DNA from: Adiantum capillus-veneris
Taxonomy: Eukaryota > Streptophyta > Polypodiopsida > Polypodiales > Pteridaceae
DNA: 60,000 nt
NCBI GenBank assembly: GCA_014529385.2
Contig: CM043948.1
Span: 83,696,260 to 83,756,259 of the forward strand
Reading direction: 5' to 3'
Shown: piece after piece, positions 39,301-49,051 of the stretch
How the letters are laid out: every line of letters starts with the position of its first letter
Position numbering within the stretch: position 1 is the first letter of the stretch
Notes under the pieces: model-generated
Told to the model about the DNA's origin: nothing
Database searches by the model: none
What the model saw: the letters and a program-made list of their open reading frames with translations, nothing else
Translations under genes and position numbers: made by a program

Positions 39301-40281
39301 TGGTAGTTGGCTGATCCTTATTTTGTATGTGGATGACATGTTGATTGCTGGCAAGCACTTGGAAGAAATTTCAGCTTTGAAGTCAAAGATGGCAAAATCG
39401 TTTGACATGAAAGACATGGGTGAGGCAAGTCATATACTTGGTATGCGCATTGAGAGAGACAGATCAAAGAAGTTGATTTGGTTATCTCAATTAGAGTATA
39501 TTGACAAGGTTTTGCAACGTTTCAATATGGAGAGGGGAAAGGCACTGAGTGTTCCATTGCCACCATATGTGAAACTTAGCAAACAAGATTGTCCTGTGTC
39601 TCAGGAAGAACAGGCTGAAATGGATAAGATTCCATATGCGTCTGCAGTGGGTAGTTTATGTATGCAATGATTGCTACTCGCCCAGACATTGCATTTGTAG
39701 TGGGAGTGGTAAGTCGATACATGTCAAACCCAGGCAAGAAACATTGGGAGGCAGTGAAAGGAATATTGAGCCTGAAAGCTACAAAGAGTATGCGTATATG
39801 CTATGGGAGTCAGGAGCTAAGTGTAAAGGGTTTTACAGACTCAAATTATGCAGGTGACTTAGACAACCGAAGGTCTACGTCAGGGTATGTCTTTACATTG
39901 GCTGGTGGAGCAGTATCATGGCGTTCTAGATTACAAGATTGTGTTACTCAGTCTACTACAGAGGCTGAATATGTTGCAGCATCAGAGGCATGCAAAGAAT
40001 CAATTTGGCTTAATCGACTAGTAACAGATTTGGGAATCAAAGAAGAGATGCCTGTGTTATATTGTGATAGTCAAAGTGCTATACAATTGGCTCGCAATCC
40101 AGTTTATCACTCAAAGACAAAGCATGTGGATGTGAAGTATCATTTCATCAGGGAAATGCTCGAGGATAAGCAACTTCAGGTTGTCAAAGTTCACACCACA
40201 AAAAATCTTGATGATCTACTTACAAAAAGACTTCCCTCAGAGAGCTTTGCGCATTTTCGCAAGCAGTTAGGTGTAGGGTAG
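36322..40281 (+). pseudogene. gag-pol of element D, broken
   Basis: ATG at 36322. A TGG codon is mutated to TGA at 36388-36390, and the frame is then open from about 36409 to 38610: gag, CCHC knuckle from about 37024, protease DSGAS, integrase zinc site and complete DDE core. A 17 bp deletion near 38555, at a short AGAAG repeat, shifts frame before RT. RT (YVDD near 39327) is open to about 39657, where one base is lost in GGTAGTTTATG. RNase H is open to the stop at 40279-40281. Three lesions make it non-functional. Confidence 0.93.
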
Positions 40282-40370
40282 TACATCACTTCTCTACATC
40301 TCTTGTATATTAGCTTGTATAGTAGCTTCTCTCACACTTAAAGTACCACATTGGACTTTAAGTCAGAGGT

Positions 40371-40562
40371 TGTCGGGGTATAAAGCCCAATGTGATCGCC
40401 CAGGTAAGTGGGAGGGCCGCCAGGTATGTACACATAGTCTTTTGTAAAAACCTAATAAGAACTCACTATGCTCTACACATTACAGTAGAGCGAGTTCACC
40501 ATATCATCGTGCTCTTCTTCTCGCACTCTCTCTTGCGTCGCACTTCTGCTCGTACTCCTTCA
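40371..40562 (+). repeat. 3' LTR of element D
   Basis: 192 bp, TGTCGGGG...CTCCTTCA, preceded by the purine tract AAGTCAGAGGT. Confidence 0.92.
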
Positions 40563-40563
40563 G

Positions 40564-41650
40564 GTGGATGGCCATTTGTACCCTTACAATCCTATAAGCC
40601 GCTTCCATCCATCGTTTAATAGCCTTTCCACATTTCTTCAATTTCTTGGGAGGGGAGAAGCAGGCTTGTTAGGCTATTGCAAGCGGTTGTGTATGGGTGC
40701 AGGTGCTTCTTTGCATATGTGGATGCACGAATGTCAAGGTCTTCACCTCAAGACGATGGCATTACAAGAGAGTGTTGCCTCTTTGGAGAGGGTGGTTAAA
40801 ACTCTTGAACAACAAATGCAAGAAAAGGAGTCCCACATACAGAATCTTACCAACACCATCACATACTTGAAAGAAACACCCCTTGGTGCAAGGGAACGCA
40901 AACGCACGTATTCATCCATTGAAACTCTTGCACATTAGGGAGGAGCACACAAACGACGAGCTACAGCCACAAGGTGATTTGGTCTTTACTTGCATTATTC
41001 ATTCTTACTTCACACTATTTTCTAACATTTATGTTTATTTGTTGCTAGAAACTTCATCCAGGAGGCATGCGGTGGAACAAGCCAAGATGATCGAGTCAAC
41101 CTTCTCACTAGTTGTCTCAATACCCAGGATGTGATTTCTATGTTACAATCACCTGGAGGTAAGCACATTAAGGATGCAGTCACTAAGGACCTTATGCATA
41201 AATTGAGAAATGTGGTTAGTGATGATGACGTGCAACAAGATTATGATGAGTCTGGAATCAGTACCAAATCAAATCAGGCTATTTTCCAACTCCTAAAGGA
41301 TGCCCTCAAAGAGCATGGCATTGCGGAAAACCTATTTTTCTGTTCCTCACAAGGTCAAGCTCGCAAAGAAGGCCACAAACGAAGATGTGTTCTCTCGCAT
41401 TTGGACATACCCTACACATTGAGGACACAATGCCAACTTCCCTTTATGCTTCGTACGCAACAAAGAAATGAGAAAAGGTAAGAAACAATCCATAAGACCT
41501 TCGGAGAAGGGCTTTCCTTACACAATGTGGAACAATATTTTTGTAGATCATAGAAGGCTTCAACAAACCATGCTTAGACTTTCCGAGTTACCTGAAGAAG
41601 GTGACACACTTTACTTTTTTCTTTGGTATTGTTCTTATCATAGACTCTGA
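40564..41650 (+). pseudogene. TIR element plus-strand gene, coiled-coil exon and following exons
   Basis: After the D insertion a coding-like stretch runs to about 40938. It contains a predicted coiled coil (LQESVASLERVVKTLEQQMQ...) followed by basic residues (ARERKRT). A donor AAG|GTGATT near 40971 and an acceptor TTGCTAG near 41048 would remove a pyrimidine-rich intron. The next exon is open through 41131-41390: VNLLTSCLNTQDVISML, GGKHIKDAVTKDLMHKLRN, LLKDALKEHGIAENLF. Then comes a Lys-rich part with an in-frame stop near 41420, and WNNIFVDHRRLQQTMLRLSELPEEG up to a donor at about 41601. No known domain. It probably forms the N-terminal part of the transposase-like protein that follows. Confidence 0.5.
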
Positions 41651-41678
41651 AGTTTAAGGTCTTGGCACTATTTATTTT

Positions 41679-43337
41679 GTAGTGCTTGGCACAAAAGTCG
41701 CTTTTGTGCTGAAACTCGATGAGTGTCAAATAGTGAAAGGCCGAAGGTTAGAGAGGCTAAGTGTCACTCTAATGAACGAGGCCCTTCTGCAAACCAAGCG
41801 AAGGGATTCAGTCGAGCCATCTCCTATCCCATCTTTTAGCGTGCAATGAGAGAAAGACATTTGGTGGTTGGGTGCTATTGAGGTGCTCAAAGAGACCAAT
41901 GGAGTACTTTCATGGATTTTTGAGAGAACTCCATGGATCACAGAAGTAATACACTCCCAAATTGCAGGTCAGAAGTTAGCGATTGAGGGTTTTGGTAGTT
42001 ATGAGGTGGAGTGGCACTTAGGTGGGGATTTGAAGACCATAAAGGGTTTGCTTGGCTGCAAACAAGGGGCTTCTTCTCTCATGCCTTGTCCATTTTGCAC
42101 TCGAGGGTACAAACCTAATGGGAAAAAATCACATAAGAGCATTACAAAGGTTAGTTCCATGCTTTCATGGCAAGGGCATGGAGAACAAGGGTTAGATTGT
42201 CGTGATGTCGGAGATGAATGTAGAGAATGGGAAGCGTCTATTCTGAGATGTCCCATGCTCAATGCCCCAAACCGTGATCAAAAGAACCACGCTTGGAATC
42301 CAATCTTTCCATTTCCTCTATCGAATGTACATTTTTGTACATGACACACATTCATACGCATTTCTGATAGGCTATTGAAGCTCCACCTTGACTATGCTTT
42401 CACAATGAAACCGTTGGAAAAGTCCTAGGAAGCGATCGAAAGAGTGGAGGTACTCTTGAATTCCATTGGTTTTCATGGTGGAAATGTGTCTATCGTTGCT
42501 GCAAAGAACACAGGGGAGGCCCATGAAATTGCTCAATGAGTGGACAAAAAGCTAGACACTTTTTGAAGAAAGTTTCCCAAGGAAAGCCAAGTCGATATGA
42601 TGCTCAAAACAGCTCCAACCAGCAGGCAGGTAACCTTTGGGAGCTTTGGAAGGAGTTATGCAAAGCTACTACTGACAATGATTCAAATGGCGAGCTTGCA
42701 AACAAGCGCAAGCAAGTTTGGGCACATTTTGATAAAATGGTCAAGCTTATGGGCCTTAACAGCACAACAGAAGAACAACGCCAATCATTTCAAGAAGCCT
42801 TGGCGGATTTTACCAAGGTCTTCACCCTTTCTTGGGGTGAAAATAACATCACACATTACATGGTAAACCATTTTACGTGGTGTATTTATTACAAGGGATT
42901 GTTTTTATTGAATAATGTGGATCATTTACTCATGTGAACATCATATCTTGTTTGCGCATGGTGCATTTTTTATGCACAAGTATGGATCGCTTGAAATGTT
43001 TAGCACTCAAGGCATGGAGAAGTCCCATTATTGAGTAAGGGGAGTGTACTTCAAAAATACTCGACATGGTGGTGGAATAGTGCAATCCAATTATTTGGAG
43101 GAGATGTTCAACTGGTTTTTTCACACAACATTTGCTCGTAAGCTCACAATGGAGTGTGCACGACAATCCAAGATTGCTATTGAAGTGCGGAAATGGAGTC
43201 GTCATGAGCATAGGAACAAGTGGCAAATGTCGCAAGGTCCCACCAAGCATGCTGCATGGCGGCGATGCAGAGTGCGACAAGGATCAAAGTGGATACTGTG
43301 CGAGTCACTAAACGTGAACGCAGGGTCCAACTCTTAG
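41679..43337 (+). pseudogene. Transposase-like protein of the TIR element, decayed
   Basis: An exon after TTTTGTAG (41671-41678) reads VAFVLKLDECQIVKGRR, a stop near 41848, then WIFERTPWITEVIHSQIAGQ, FGSYEVEWHLGGDLKTIKGL and MPCPFCTRGYKP. Further on come MSGQKARHFLKK (42536), SWGENNITHYM followed by a donor-like GTAAAC, then YGSLEMFSTQGMEKSHY and HGGGIVQSNYLEEMFNWFF, ending 43337. The order of Asp in KLDE, Asp in GGDLK, a CxxC and the GSLEMFSTQGMEK block resembles an RNase H-fold transposase-like family I recall from animal genomes, but I cannot name it with certainty. Stops near 41848, 42343 and 43032 and frame changes show decay. Location between TIRs makes it the best candidate for the mobilising enzyme. 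Confidence 0.55.
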
Positions 43338-43479
43338 CGACATGTTTATTTAAAAAATAATAGTTTTTTTTTTTCAAAATTAGTGTGAAGAGGTTCCTTT
43401 TTAAATGGGCCCTTATAAATATTGCATGCTCTCATAAACCACTCATTTCTTAAGAACAGGTGAGCTCTTACCATACGAA

Positions 43480-44375
43480 ATGGCACACACCAAACAAACC
43501 GCGAAAGAGCATCTGCCTGCCAACAAAAACACCCTCCAAGGATGTGAGAAGCCGGCATGGCTTAAAGGCACAAGAAAACGGCCATGAACACCTGGCCGTT
43601 CCAGGGACTCTTCTAGCAGTGGGCATGGTAGTAGGGCACCAGAGTCATCGAGGGCTATTGAATCTCCACATCCTCAAGATATAACACCTAGAAAAGAATA
43701 AAGCAACGTGCCTAGCGCTGGAGAGAAGAAGAGGGCCAGTAAACAACAGAGTCCGATAGGGAGGAGAAGTCGCACCACCAATCACAAGTAGGACCATCCA
43801 GGACTCGGGTGGTCCATACAGACACTGAATCAGAGAGTGAGCCACCATGGCTGCAAGATAAAATACCGCGCACACACCGGGTGCCCATTGGGGGGAAGAC
43901 ACTGCCTATAGGCTAGGGAGCTCTCTCCACACCACAAGATTGGTAGGCAAGGGAAGAGGATGAATCAGAAGAGGCTACAGATCCAACCCCTAAGCATGTA
44001 AACAGGTGCAAGTCTAAGTTTTTCAAGAAGGCTAAACGCAACCAGCCAGCAAATGTGCAAGTGTCCCCAAGACAATCGCAGCGGTGCCGAAAAATAGCAA
44101 GGGAATTCGCTGAAATCCGCCACTACCAGAAGACTATAGAGCTTTTGATTCTATGCGCCCCCTTTGCTCCCACAGTGAAGGAGGTGCTTCAAAGCTATGG
44201 AAATCAGTATAGAATGCAAGCAATAGCGCTAGAGGCTTTTCAAGAAGCTGCAGAGGCCCACATCATTTCGGTGTTGGAAGATACCAACCTATGCGCCATT
44301 CATGCAAAGCAAGTGACAATACGGCCAAAAGATATACAACTTGCACGTCGCTTGCAACGAGACTTCGAGCATTAG
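43480..44375 (+). pseudogene. Divergent histone H3-like protein with H3 tail and long linker, decayed
   Basis: ATG 43480 begins M-A-H-T-K-Q-T-A, the start of a histone H3 tail with Arg2 changed to His. Near 43503 one base appears lost, because the next frame continues R-K-S as in H3. A Ser/Arg/Glu-rich linker of about 165 codons follows, with stops at 43585, 43696, 43915-43917 and 43944. From about 43947 the frame is open: an acidic stretch (AREEDESEEATD), a basic stretch, then a full H3 fold to the stop at 44373-44375. Signatures are EIRHYQKTIELLI (alpha N), PFAPTVKEVL (alpha 1), RMQAIALEAFQEAAEAH (alpha 2), EDTNLCAIHAK and VTIRPKDIQLARR (loop 2, alpha 3). The H3 Cys110 and His113 equivalents are kept. 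Loop 1 is the canonical length, so it is not an obvious CENH3. Canonical H3 has 135 residues; this form would have about 295. It could be a captured host H3 variant or a transposon protein. Confidence 0.87.
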
Positions 44376-44515
44376 CCAAAGTTACCCCTCTTTTTGTATT
44401 TCACACCTTATCTTTGTAATGTTCTGACTTTCCAATGACAATATGATCAACAATTGTGTCTACCGTGTCTATTATCTTTGTAATGAGATGACTTTGTAAT
44501 TTCAAGTTCTGTTTA

Positions 44516-45388
44516 CCCATAAGATATCAAAAAAGTTAACATATTGTGAAACCAGGTGTCTATGCAACAATAAAATAGGTTTTTCAAATGTCCAATGTAA
44601 TTGGGCCTTTTGGTGCAGTTAATGAATTTCTTTCAGTTAATTTATGTATTTTAAGTATCCTAGGGGGTAGAGATGTCTACCAAGAGCAAAAAAAAGGGGT
44701 GGCCACAAGGGCGCGCAAATGGCCCATCCACCAGTTTTGGATGGCCCATTTGCGCGCCCTTGTGGCCACCCTTTTTTGAGCACCTGGTAGGCTTATCTAC
44801 CCCCTAGGATACTTAAAAAACACAAATTTACTTAAAGCAATTGGTTTTGCATCATTACTTTAGATGGAGCCTTGTGGCCACCCTTTTTTTGGCCATTTCA
44901 AGATTTGAATTGCCCATACGATATCAAAAAAAGTTAACATATTGTGAAACCAAGTGTCTATGCAACATTAATTTGGGTTTTTCAAATGTCCAATGTAATT
45001 GGGTTTTTTGGTGCAGGGGTGTACTAGGTAGAGCTAAAGCAGGTGATAGTGTGCTGGAAAACTTAAATTCAGAATTGATTTCACCTTTTCTACTGTCCTT
45101 GAGTGTTAACACAATTGAAATTGCCATAAAAAGGGTGGCCACAAGGCTCCATCTAAATTAATGATGCAAAACCAATTGCTTTCAATAAATTTGTGTTTTT
45201 TAAGTATCCTAGGGGGTGGATAAGCCTACCAGGTGCCCAAAAAAGGGTGGCCACAAGGGCGCGCAAATGGGCCATCCAAAACTGGTGGATGGGGCATTTG
45301 CGCGCCCTTGTGGCCACCCTTTTTTTTTGCTCCTGGTAGGCATCTCTGCCCCCTAGGATACTTAAAATACATAAATTAACTAAAAAGA
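44516..45388. repeat. Central palindrome: two 162 bp hairpins in inverted arms plus 100 bp direct repeats
   Basis: 44653-44814 and 45202-45363 are each imperfect palindromes; each half contains CCTAGGGGG near the outside and GGGTGGCCACAAGGGCGCGC nearer the centre. The two hairpins sit in larger arms, 44632-44888 and 45129-45386, inverted to each other. 44516-44617 is repeated directly at 44913-45015. The structure lies exactly between the convergent plus-strand H3-like gene and the first minus-strand gene. Confidence 0.88.
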
Positions 45389-45628
45389 ATTGGTTTTGCA
45401 GCATTACTTTAGAGAAACCACTTCTCACTCAAATGTGTTTTATACTTTCCCGAATATCATGTGCATCCAACTTCCGTTGTGTTGTTACTTCAAGCAAGAA
45501 AGACAGCTTATTGAAACATATCACCAATTACAACAATTTTCAAGATTGACAAATCACATTTAGAAGAATTTTCAAGATAGACAGAGAATTCCAAATATAT
45601 TTATTACTTCCAAAACGGTGATTTTACA

Positions 45629-47162
45629 TCATGTATCTGAGGAGTTCATAATTTTATTGACCATTTCCTGGCGCCTATCTTGCGCGTAAGGCAAATTCCC
45701 AGTCAAGAGGGACTGCGCTATGGCCTTTGGGTCAGTTGAGCCAATGGAAGCATGTATCCCTATCTTAGCAAGTACTTTACCACGAAAGCCAGTGCCAAAC
45801 ACTGTGCATACAAGGGATCTACGCACTAGGAACACAAGATGCGCAGTTTGAGCAATGGTGCTCAAACACAAAAACTTGCTCAAAGCTTTCAACGACCAAG
45901 TCATAAAATGGGCTTGGGGAGTGAATTCATTATGGATAATGGACACATCACCAGGGGGGAGTTGTCCTAGGTAATGCACAAGGGAAGCTTGAGGTCCAAA
46001 GCCCGTCCGCTTGCCACCCGTCCTTGCAGCAAAATCATCAAGCTCCACGACGTCCTGTCATAAACCGATGAAGGTTGAGAAAAAAGACAATGAAGGATAA
46101 AATAGTAACATGAAAATTAGGATACATTTTACCTCATGCTCCTTGTCGTCCTTCTCCCTGTTGCCCTTTGCATCCAAGTCAATGCTCCCATGCACCGTAG
46201 CTACGAGCTTTGGATCATCATATGGGAGGTTGCATAATGGCATAGGCATCCTAGCAGCCTCAACCTTGGCTTGCGTGGCTTGGAATTCTTCCTCAGCCAC
46301 GTGCAACTGCTCTGTTGTCAGGACCTCCGCACATACAACTGTAATAGTGTCAACAACAGAGTCCCCAACTGGCAAGATCTTGCTTTCTAGGGCATCTGGC
46401 GTATTGTCTAAGGGACATTTGGTGTTGTTGCATAGCACGCTCAAGCATTCATCCATGCGCAGGCCAAATGCTTTCTCCAAATCATGCATAAACACATACT
46501 CCTCCCTATCCACTACCACTGAGGAGAAGCGACTGATTTCTACCTCTGGGATAGCCACATCCGTCAGTGGTAGTGACACTGGAGTGTCACTAGGGCCAGC
46601 CACAACTATGGATTTCTCAACCACTTCCTCGAGCCCGAGTGTCTTTCCTTCCGTTGCAAGGTTCATGGGGATAACCTCCTGCTCCTTGGTGTCCTTGATA
46701 AAGGACCCATCCTAAAGGTGTGGTAAGCGGAGCTCCTCCAAATTAGGTTCCTCGCTCACCAAGAAGATAAATGTTGCGAGCCGAGAAAGATACTCCACCC
46801 CCAACTTGCGCTTCTTGAGCGCTGACACTCGTGGGACATGCTCGTCCAAGAAATGGCCTCCATCGGTGGCAATTTCTTGGAATCATTGCAACCGCTTGGA
46901 GAATGGGCAATCACCTTTGTGTATATAGCGCAAAAGATCGCAAGGCACCCCGATCCCTGCATGTGGGGAGATAGATACAGGATACTTTATGATGTGCAAA
47001 TGCATCCATGTGAAGGGCAATTGTGGCGTCAAGGTCAGGGAGACGAGTAAAAAAGGTGTGGAGGTCCAACTTCCCTTTGTATTTGGTTTCCTCGAGGAAG
47101 AGGATGAAGCGTGACAAAGGGGTGGATGTGGGTGCAGATGCAGAGGCTGTGGAAGCATCCAT
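45629..47162 (-). pseudogene. TIR element minus-strand gene 1, unknown function, spliced, decayed
   Basis: ATG at 47162 begins MDASTASASAPTSTPLSRFI. After a frame change near 47000 one frame continues (GIGVPCDLLRYIHKGDCPF, stop at 46883-46885, GGHFLDEHVPRVSALKKRK, EEPNLEELRLPHL, stop at 46712-46714) and is then open to 46133. A clean 78 bp intron, GTAAAA...GACAG, occupies 46055-46132 in phase 0. The last exon (DVVELDDFAARTGGKRTG..., 142 residues) ends at 45629. No domain recognised; the protein is acidic in the middle (VVCAEVLTTEQLHVAEEEFQ). Reading-frame continuity across the intron shows this was a real eukaryotic gene. Confidence 0.6.
46055..46132 (-). other. 78 bp GT-AG intron
   Basis: Donor GAG|GTAAAATG and acceptor ATGACAG|GAC on the minus strand. 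Removal joins two open frames in phase 0. Confidence 0.75.
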
Positions 47163-47738
47163 GTCTAGCCTGGGGTGTAGATAGAGAGTGGAGGAGCTCA
47201 AGAGTTGCAAAAGTGAAAATAGTGAATGAGTTAGGCGGCCCCCCTTTTATAATGGACCCTTTTTTAAAGACATTTTATAAAAAAAAGGCACTTTCACCAG
47301 AAAATGATTTCTCATCTCAATGCAAAAAATTATATTCAAAGACATGATTTGCCGAAGCAAATCATGTTGATTACATCGGGGATCGTTTTGAAAATTGCAA
47401 GAGTTACAAAGTTATAAGATCGATAGCATAGTTCCATCCATCCCCCAGTCCTCCTCGACCTTCAATTTGTCTTCCATTCTCTTCTCAATCTGCGGACATT
47501 CATTACAATGAGCATCCAATGATCAACAAACCATGATGTATTGAAAATGTGGTGGAAGGATTCTCACCTTGTGACCTTGTAAACAAAATTGTGCTTGTTA
47601 AAGGGCTTCAAAACCCATAATAACCAAATGTTCTCGCACATTACTGAGAGTCCAATGCTTGTTCACTTGGACTGCCTCCAAAGCATCGTTGGGCATCTTC
47701 ACTACAATGTCAAAGCTTGCAATAGCGCCCTCTACACT
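47163..47738. other. No gene assigned
   Basis: Contains the 5' flank of minus-strand gene 1 and possibly the decayed 3' end of minus-strand gene 2. No long frame. Confidence 0.35.
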
Positions 47739-48760
47739 CTATAAGGGAGTCCACACTTCAAGCTTGCACATCCAATGATCATAGTGAAATCGTATGTACA
47801 AGGAGGTGCGGGATTTCAAATAGCGCATTCCAATACCTGAAGCTCCAACCTTACAACGGTACCGGTCCCCATTGTGCATGCCCTCCACAAAACCCCAGTC
47901 CTCTTCTAAAAGCATTCCTAATTTCTCGTAATGCACATCTTTACATACAAGCATTGTGGTAGTCTCAACAAATCCAAACTCTTTAAAAATGTGCACAAAA
48001 CAATGAATAGGCAAACACTAACTCAAGCCCACAACCTAGAAGCTTTAGAGTATTTCAGAGAGTTTTGGACATCTATTATCATCTTTTGCTTGAAAGATGC
48101 TACCGACCACAAATCTGGCACTGGCCACTCCATACTTAATAAGGAAGTTACTTTGATGGGTTCAAGCGTTCCAAACGCTTGTGTAGAAGTACGGACAATA
48201 TAGAAGTGAGAATAGAAGAAAATCCTTCTTTGAACCAGTTTGGTTGGCAAAGATGTGGGAACATTGTTGCTCCAATATCCGCATGTATAGCATTGAATGT
48301 GTCGGAGAGACTATGTAGTGGCTGCTCCTCCACCAACGTGGATGGAAATATGACTATAAATGCATGACAAATCTTAAGTATGAATCCATAATAACATTAC
48401 ACTGTGATTTCACACCTAGCTTTGTATTCTCAAAACATGTACTTACAATGTGTTGGAAATCGAGGTGGTTGTTGCAATTGCATGGTTGACATTGAGAAAA
48501 CATGTTGTACAATGGCTACGGTCCCCTTGTCTTTGCGGTTCTTGAAGCCAAGGAGCTTTCCTTTCCAATAGAGATCCAAGTTTGCACGATTCCGCACACG
48601 ATGAGGGCAAATAGCAGATGGTTGCATGTATACCCAAGCACCTTTGGTGAACTTTTGTGGCACCCACTCATCATCTATACCTCTAGTGTTGTGGCATGCA
48701 AGTGATGTGAACTCATCCTTTGGCGCCTTTGCGAAGTAGAGTTGGCCATGGTTGAGCAAA
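47739..48760 (-). pseudogene. TIR element minus-strand gene 2, unknown function, spliced, decayed
   Basis: The upstream exon (to 48447) encodes FAKAPKDEFTSLACHNTRGI, WVPQKFTKGAWVYMQPS, YWKGKLLGFKNRKDKGTVAI. A 93 bp intron, GTAAGT...TTATAG (48354-48446), separates it from PSTLVEEQPLHSLSDTFNAI, HADIGATMFPHLCQPNWFKE. Frames then change twice (KVTSLLSMEWPVPDLWSVAS; VHIFKEFGFVETTTMLVCKD, YEKLGMLLEEDWGFVEGMHNG, YIRFHYDHWMCKLEVWTPL) to a stop at 47739. No family recognised. The N terminus may extend to about 49045 through the 39 bp minisatellite. Confidence 0.5.
48354..48446 (-). other. 93 bp GT-AG intron
   Basis: Minus-strand donor ATT|GTAAGT is the plant consensus; the acceptor is TTTATAG|TCAT. 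Confidence 0.65.
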
Positions 48761-48842
48761 GAAAATTAGGAGGAGGAGCAGGACCTTGCTTGTTGCTACA
48801 ATGTAGGTGGGATAAAGTGATAGGAGAAGGTGGTTAACCCTT

Positions 48843-48950
48843 GTGGCAATGGGAAGAGAAGGTGGATAACCCTTGCTTGGTGTGGCAATGGAAGGAGAAG
48901 GTGGATAACCCTTGCTTGGTGTGGCAATGGAAGGTGGTAGGGGAGGAGAG
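48843..48950 (-). repeat. 39 bp minisatellite, about three copies
   Basis: GTGGCAATGG starts units at 48843, 48882 and 48921. The period is 13 codons; the minus-strand translation repeats SIATPSKGYPP. (GA)n follows at about 48986-49011. Confidence 0.85.
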
Positions 48951-49051
48951 AGGAGCTTCCTTGCTGCAGCAATGGAGATGGTGTAGAGAGAGAGAGAGAG
49001 AGAGAGAGAGAGTGTTGGAGTAGAGGATGAGTGTGATGGTTGCAACCAAGG

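Larger units (their letters stand above)
35042..40562 (+). mobile_element. Ty1/copia element D, 5521 bp, TSD GGTGG, nested in the TIR element
   Basis: LTRs 35042-35223 (182 bp, with an 11 bp internal deletion) and 40371-40562 (192 bp). Exact flanking pentamers GGTGG at 35037-35041 and 40563-40567. Same family and gene order as A and B. About eight substitutions plus the deletion separate its LTRs, so it is somewhat older than A and B by that measure. It is the youngest layer of the E / TIR element / D nest. Confidence 0.96.

Noticed and set aside
44055-44375. Calling the histone-fold gene CENH3
   Set aside because: Loop 1 has canonical H3 length and alpha 2 to alpha 3 is close to ordinary H3, while CENH3 usually has a longer loop 1. 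The tail also starts like H3. A divergent H3 is the safer call.
43480-44375. Simple retrocopy of a host H3 gene that landed in the transposon
   Set aside because: A 165-codon linker between tail and fold, the diverged alpha 1 and the lack of a poly-A tail or its own TSD argue against it. Not excluded until other copies are examined.
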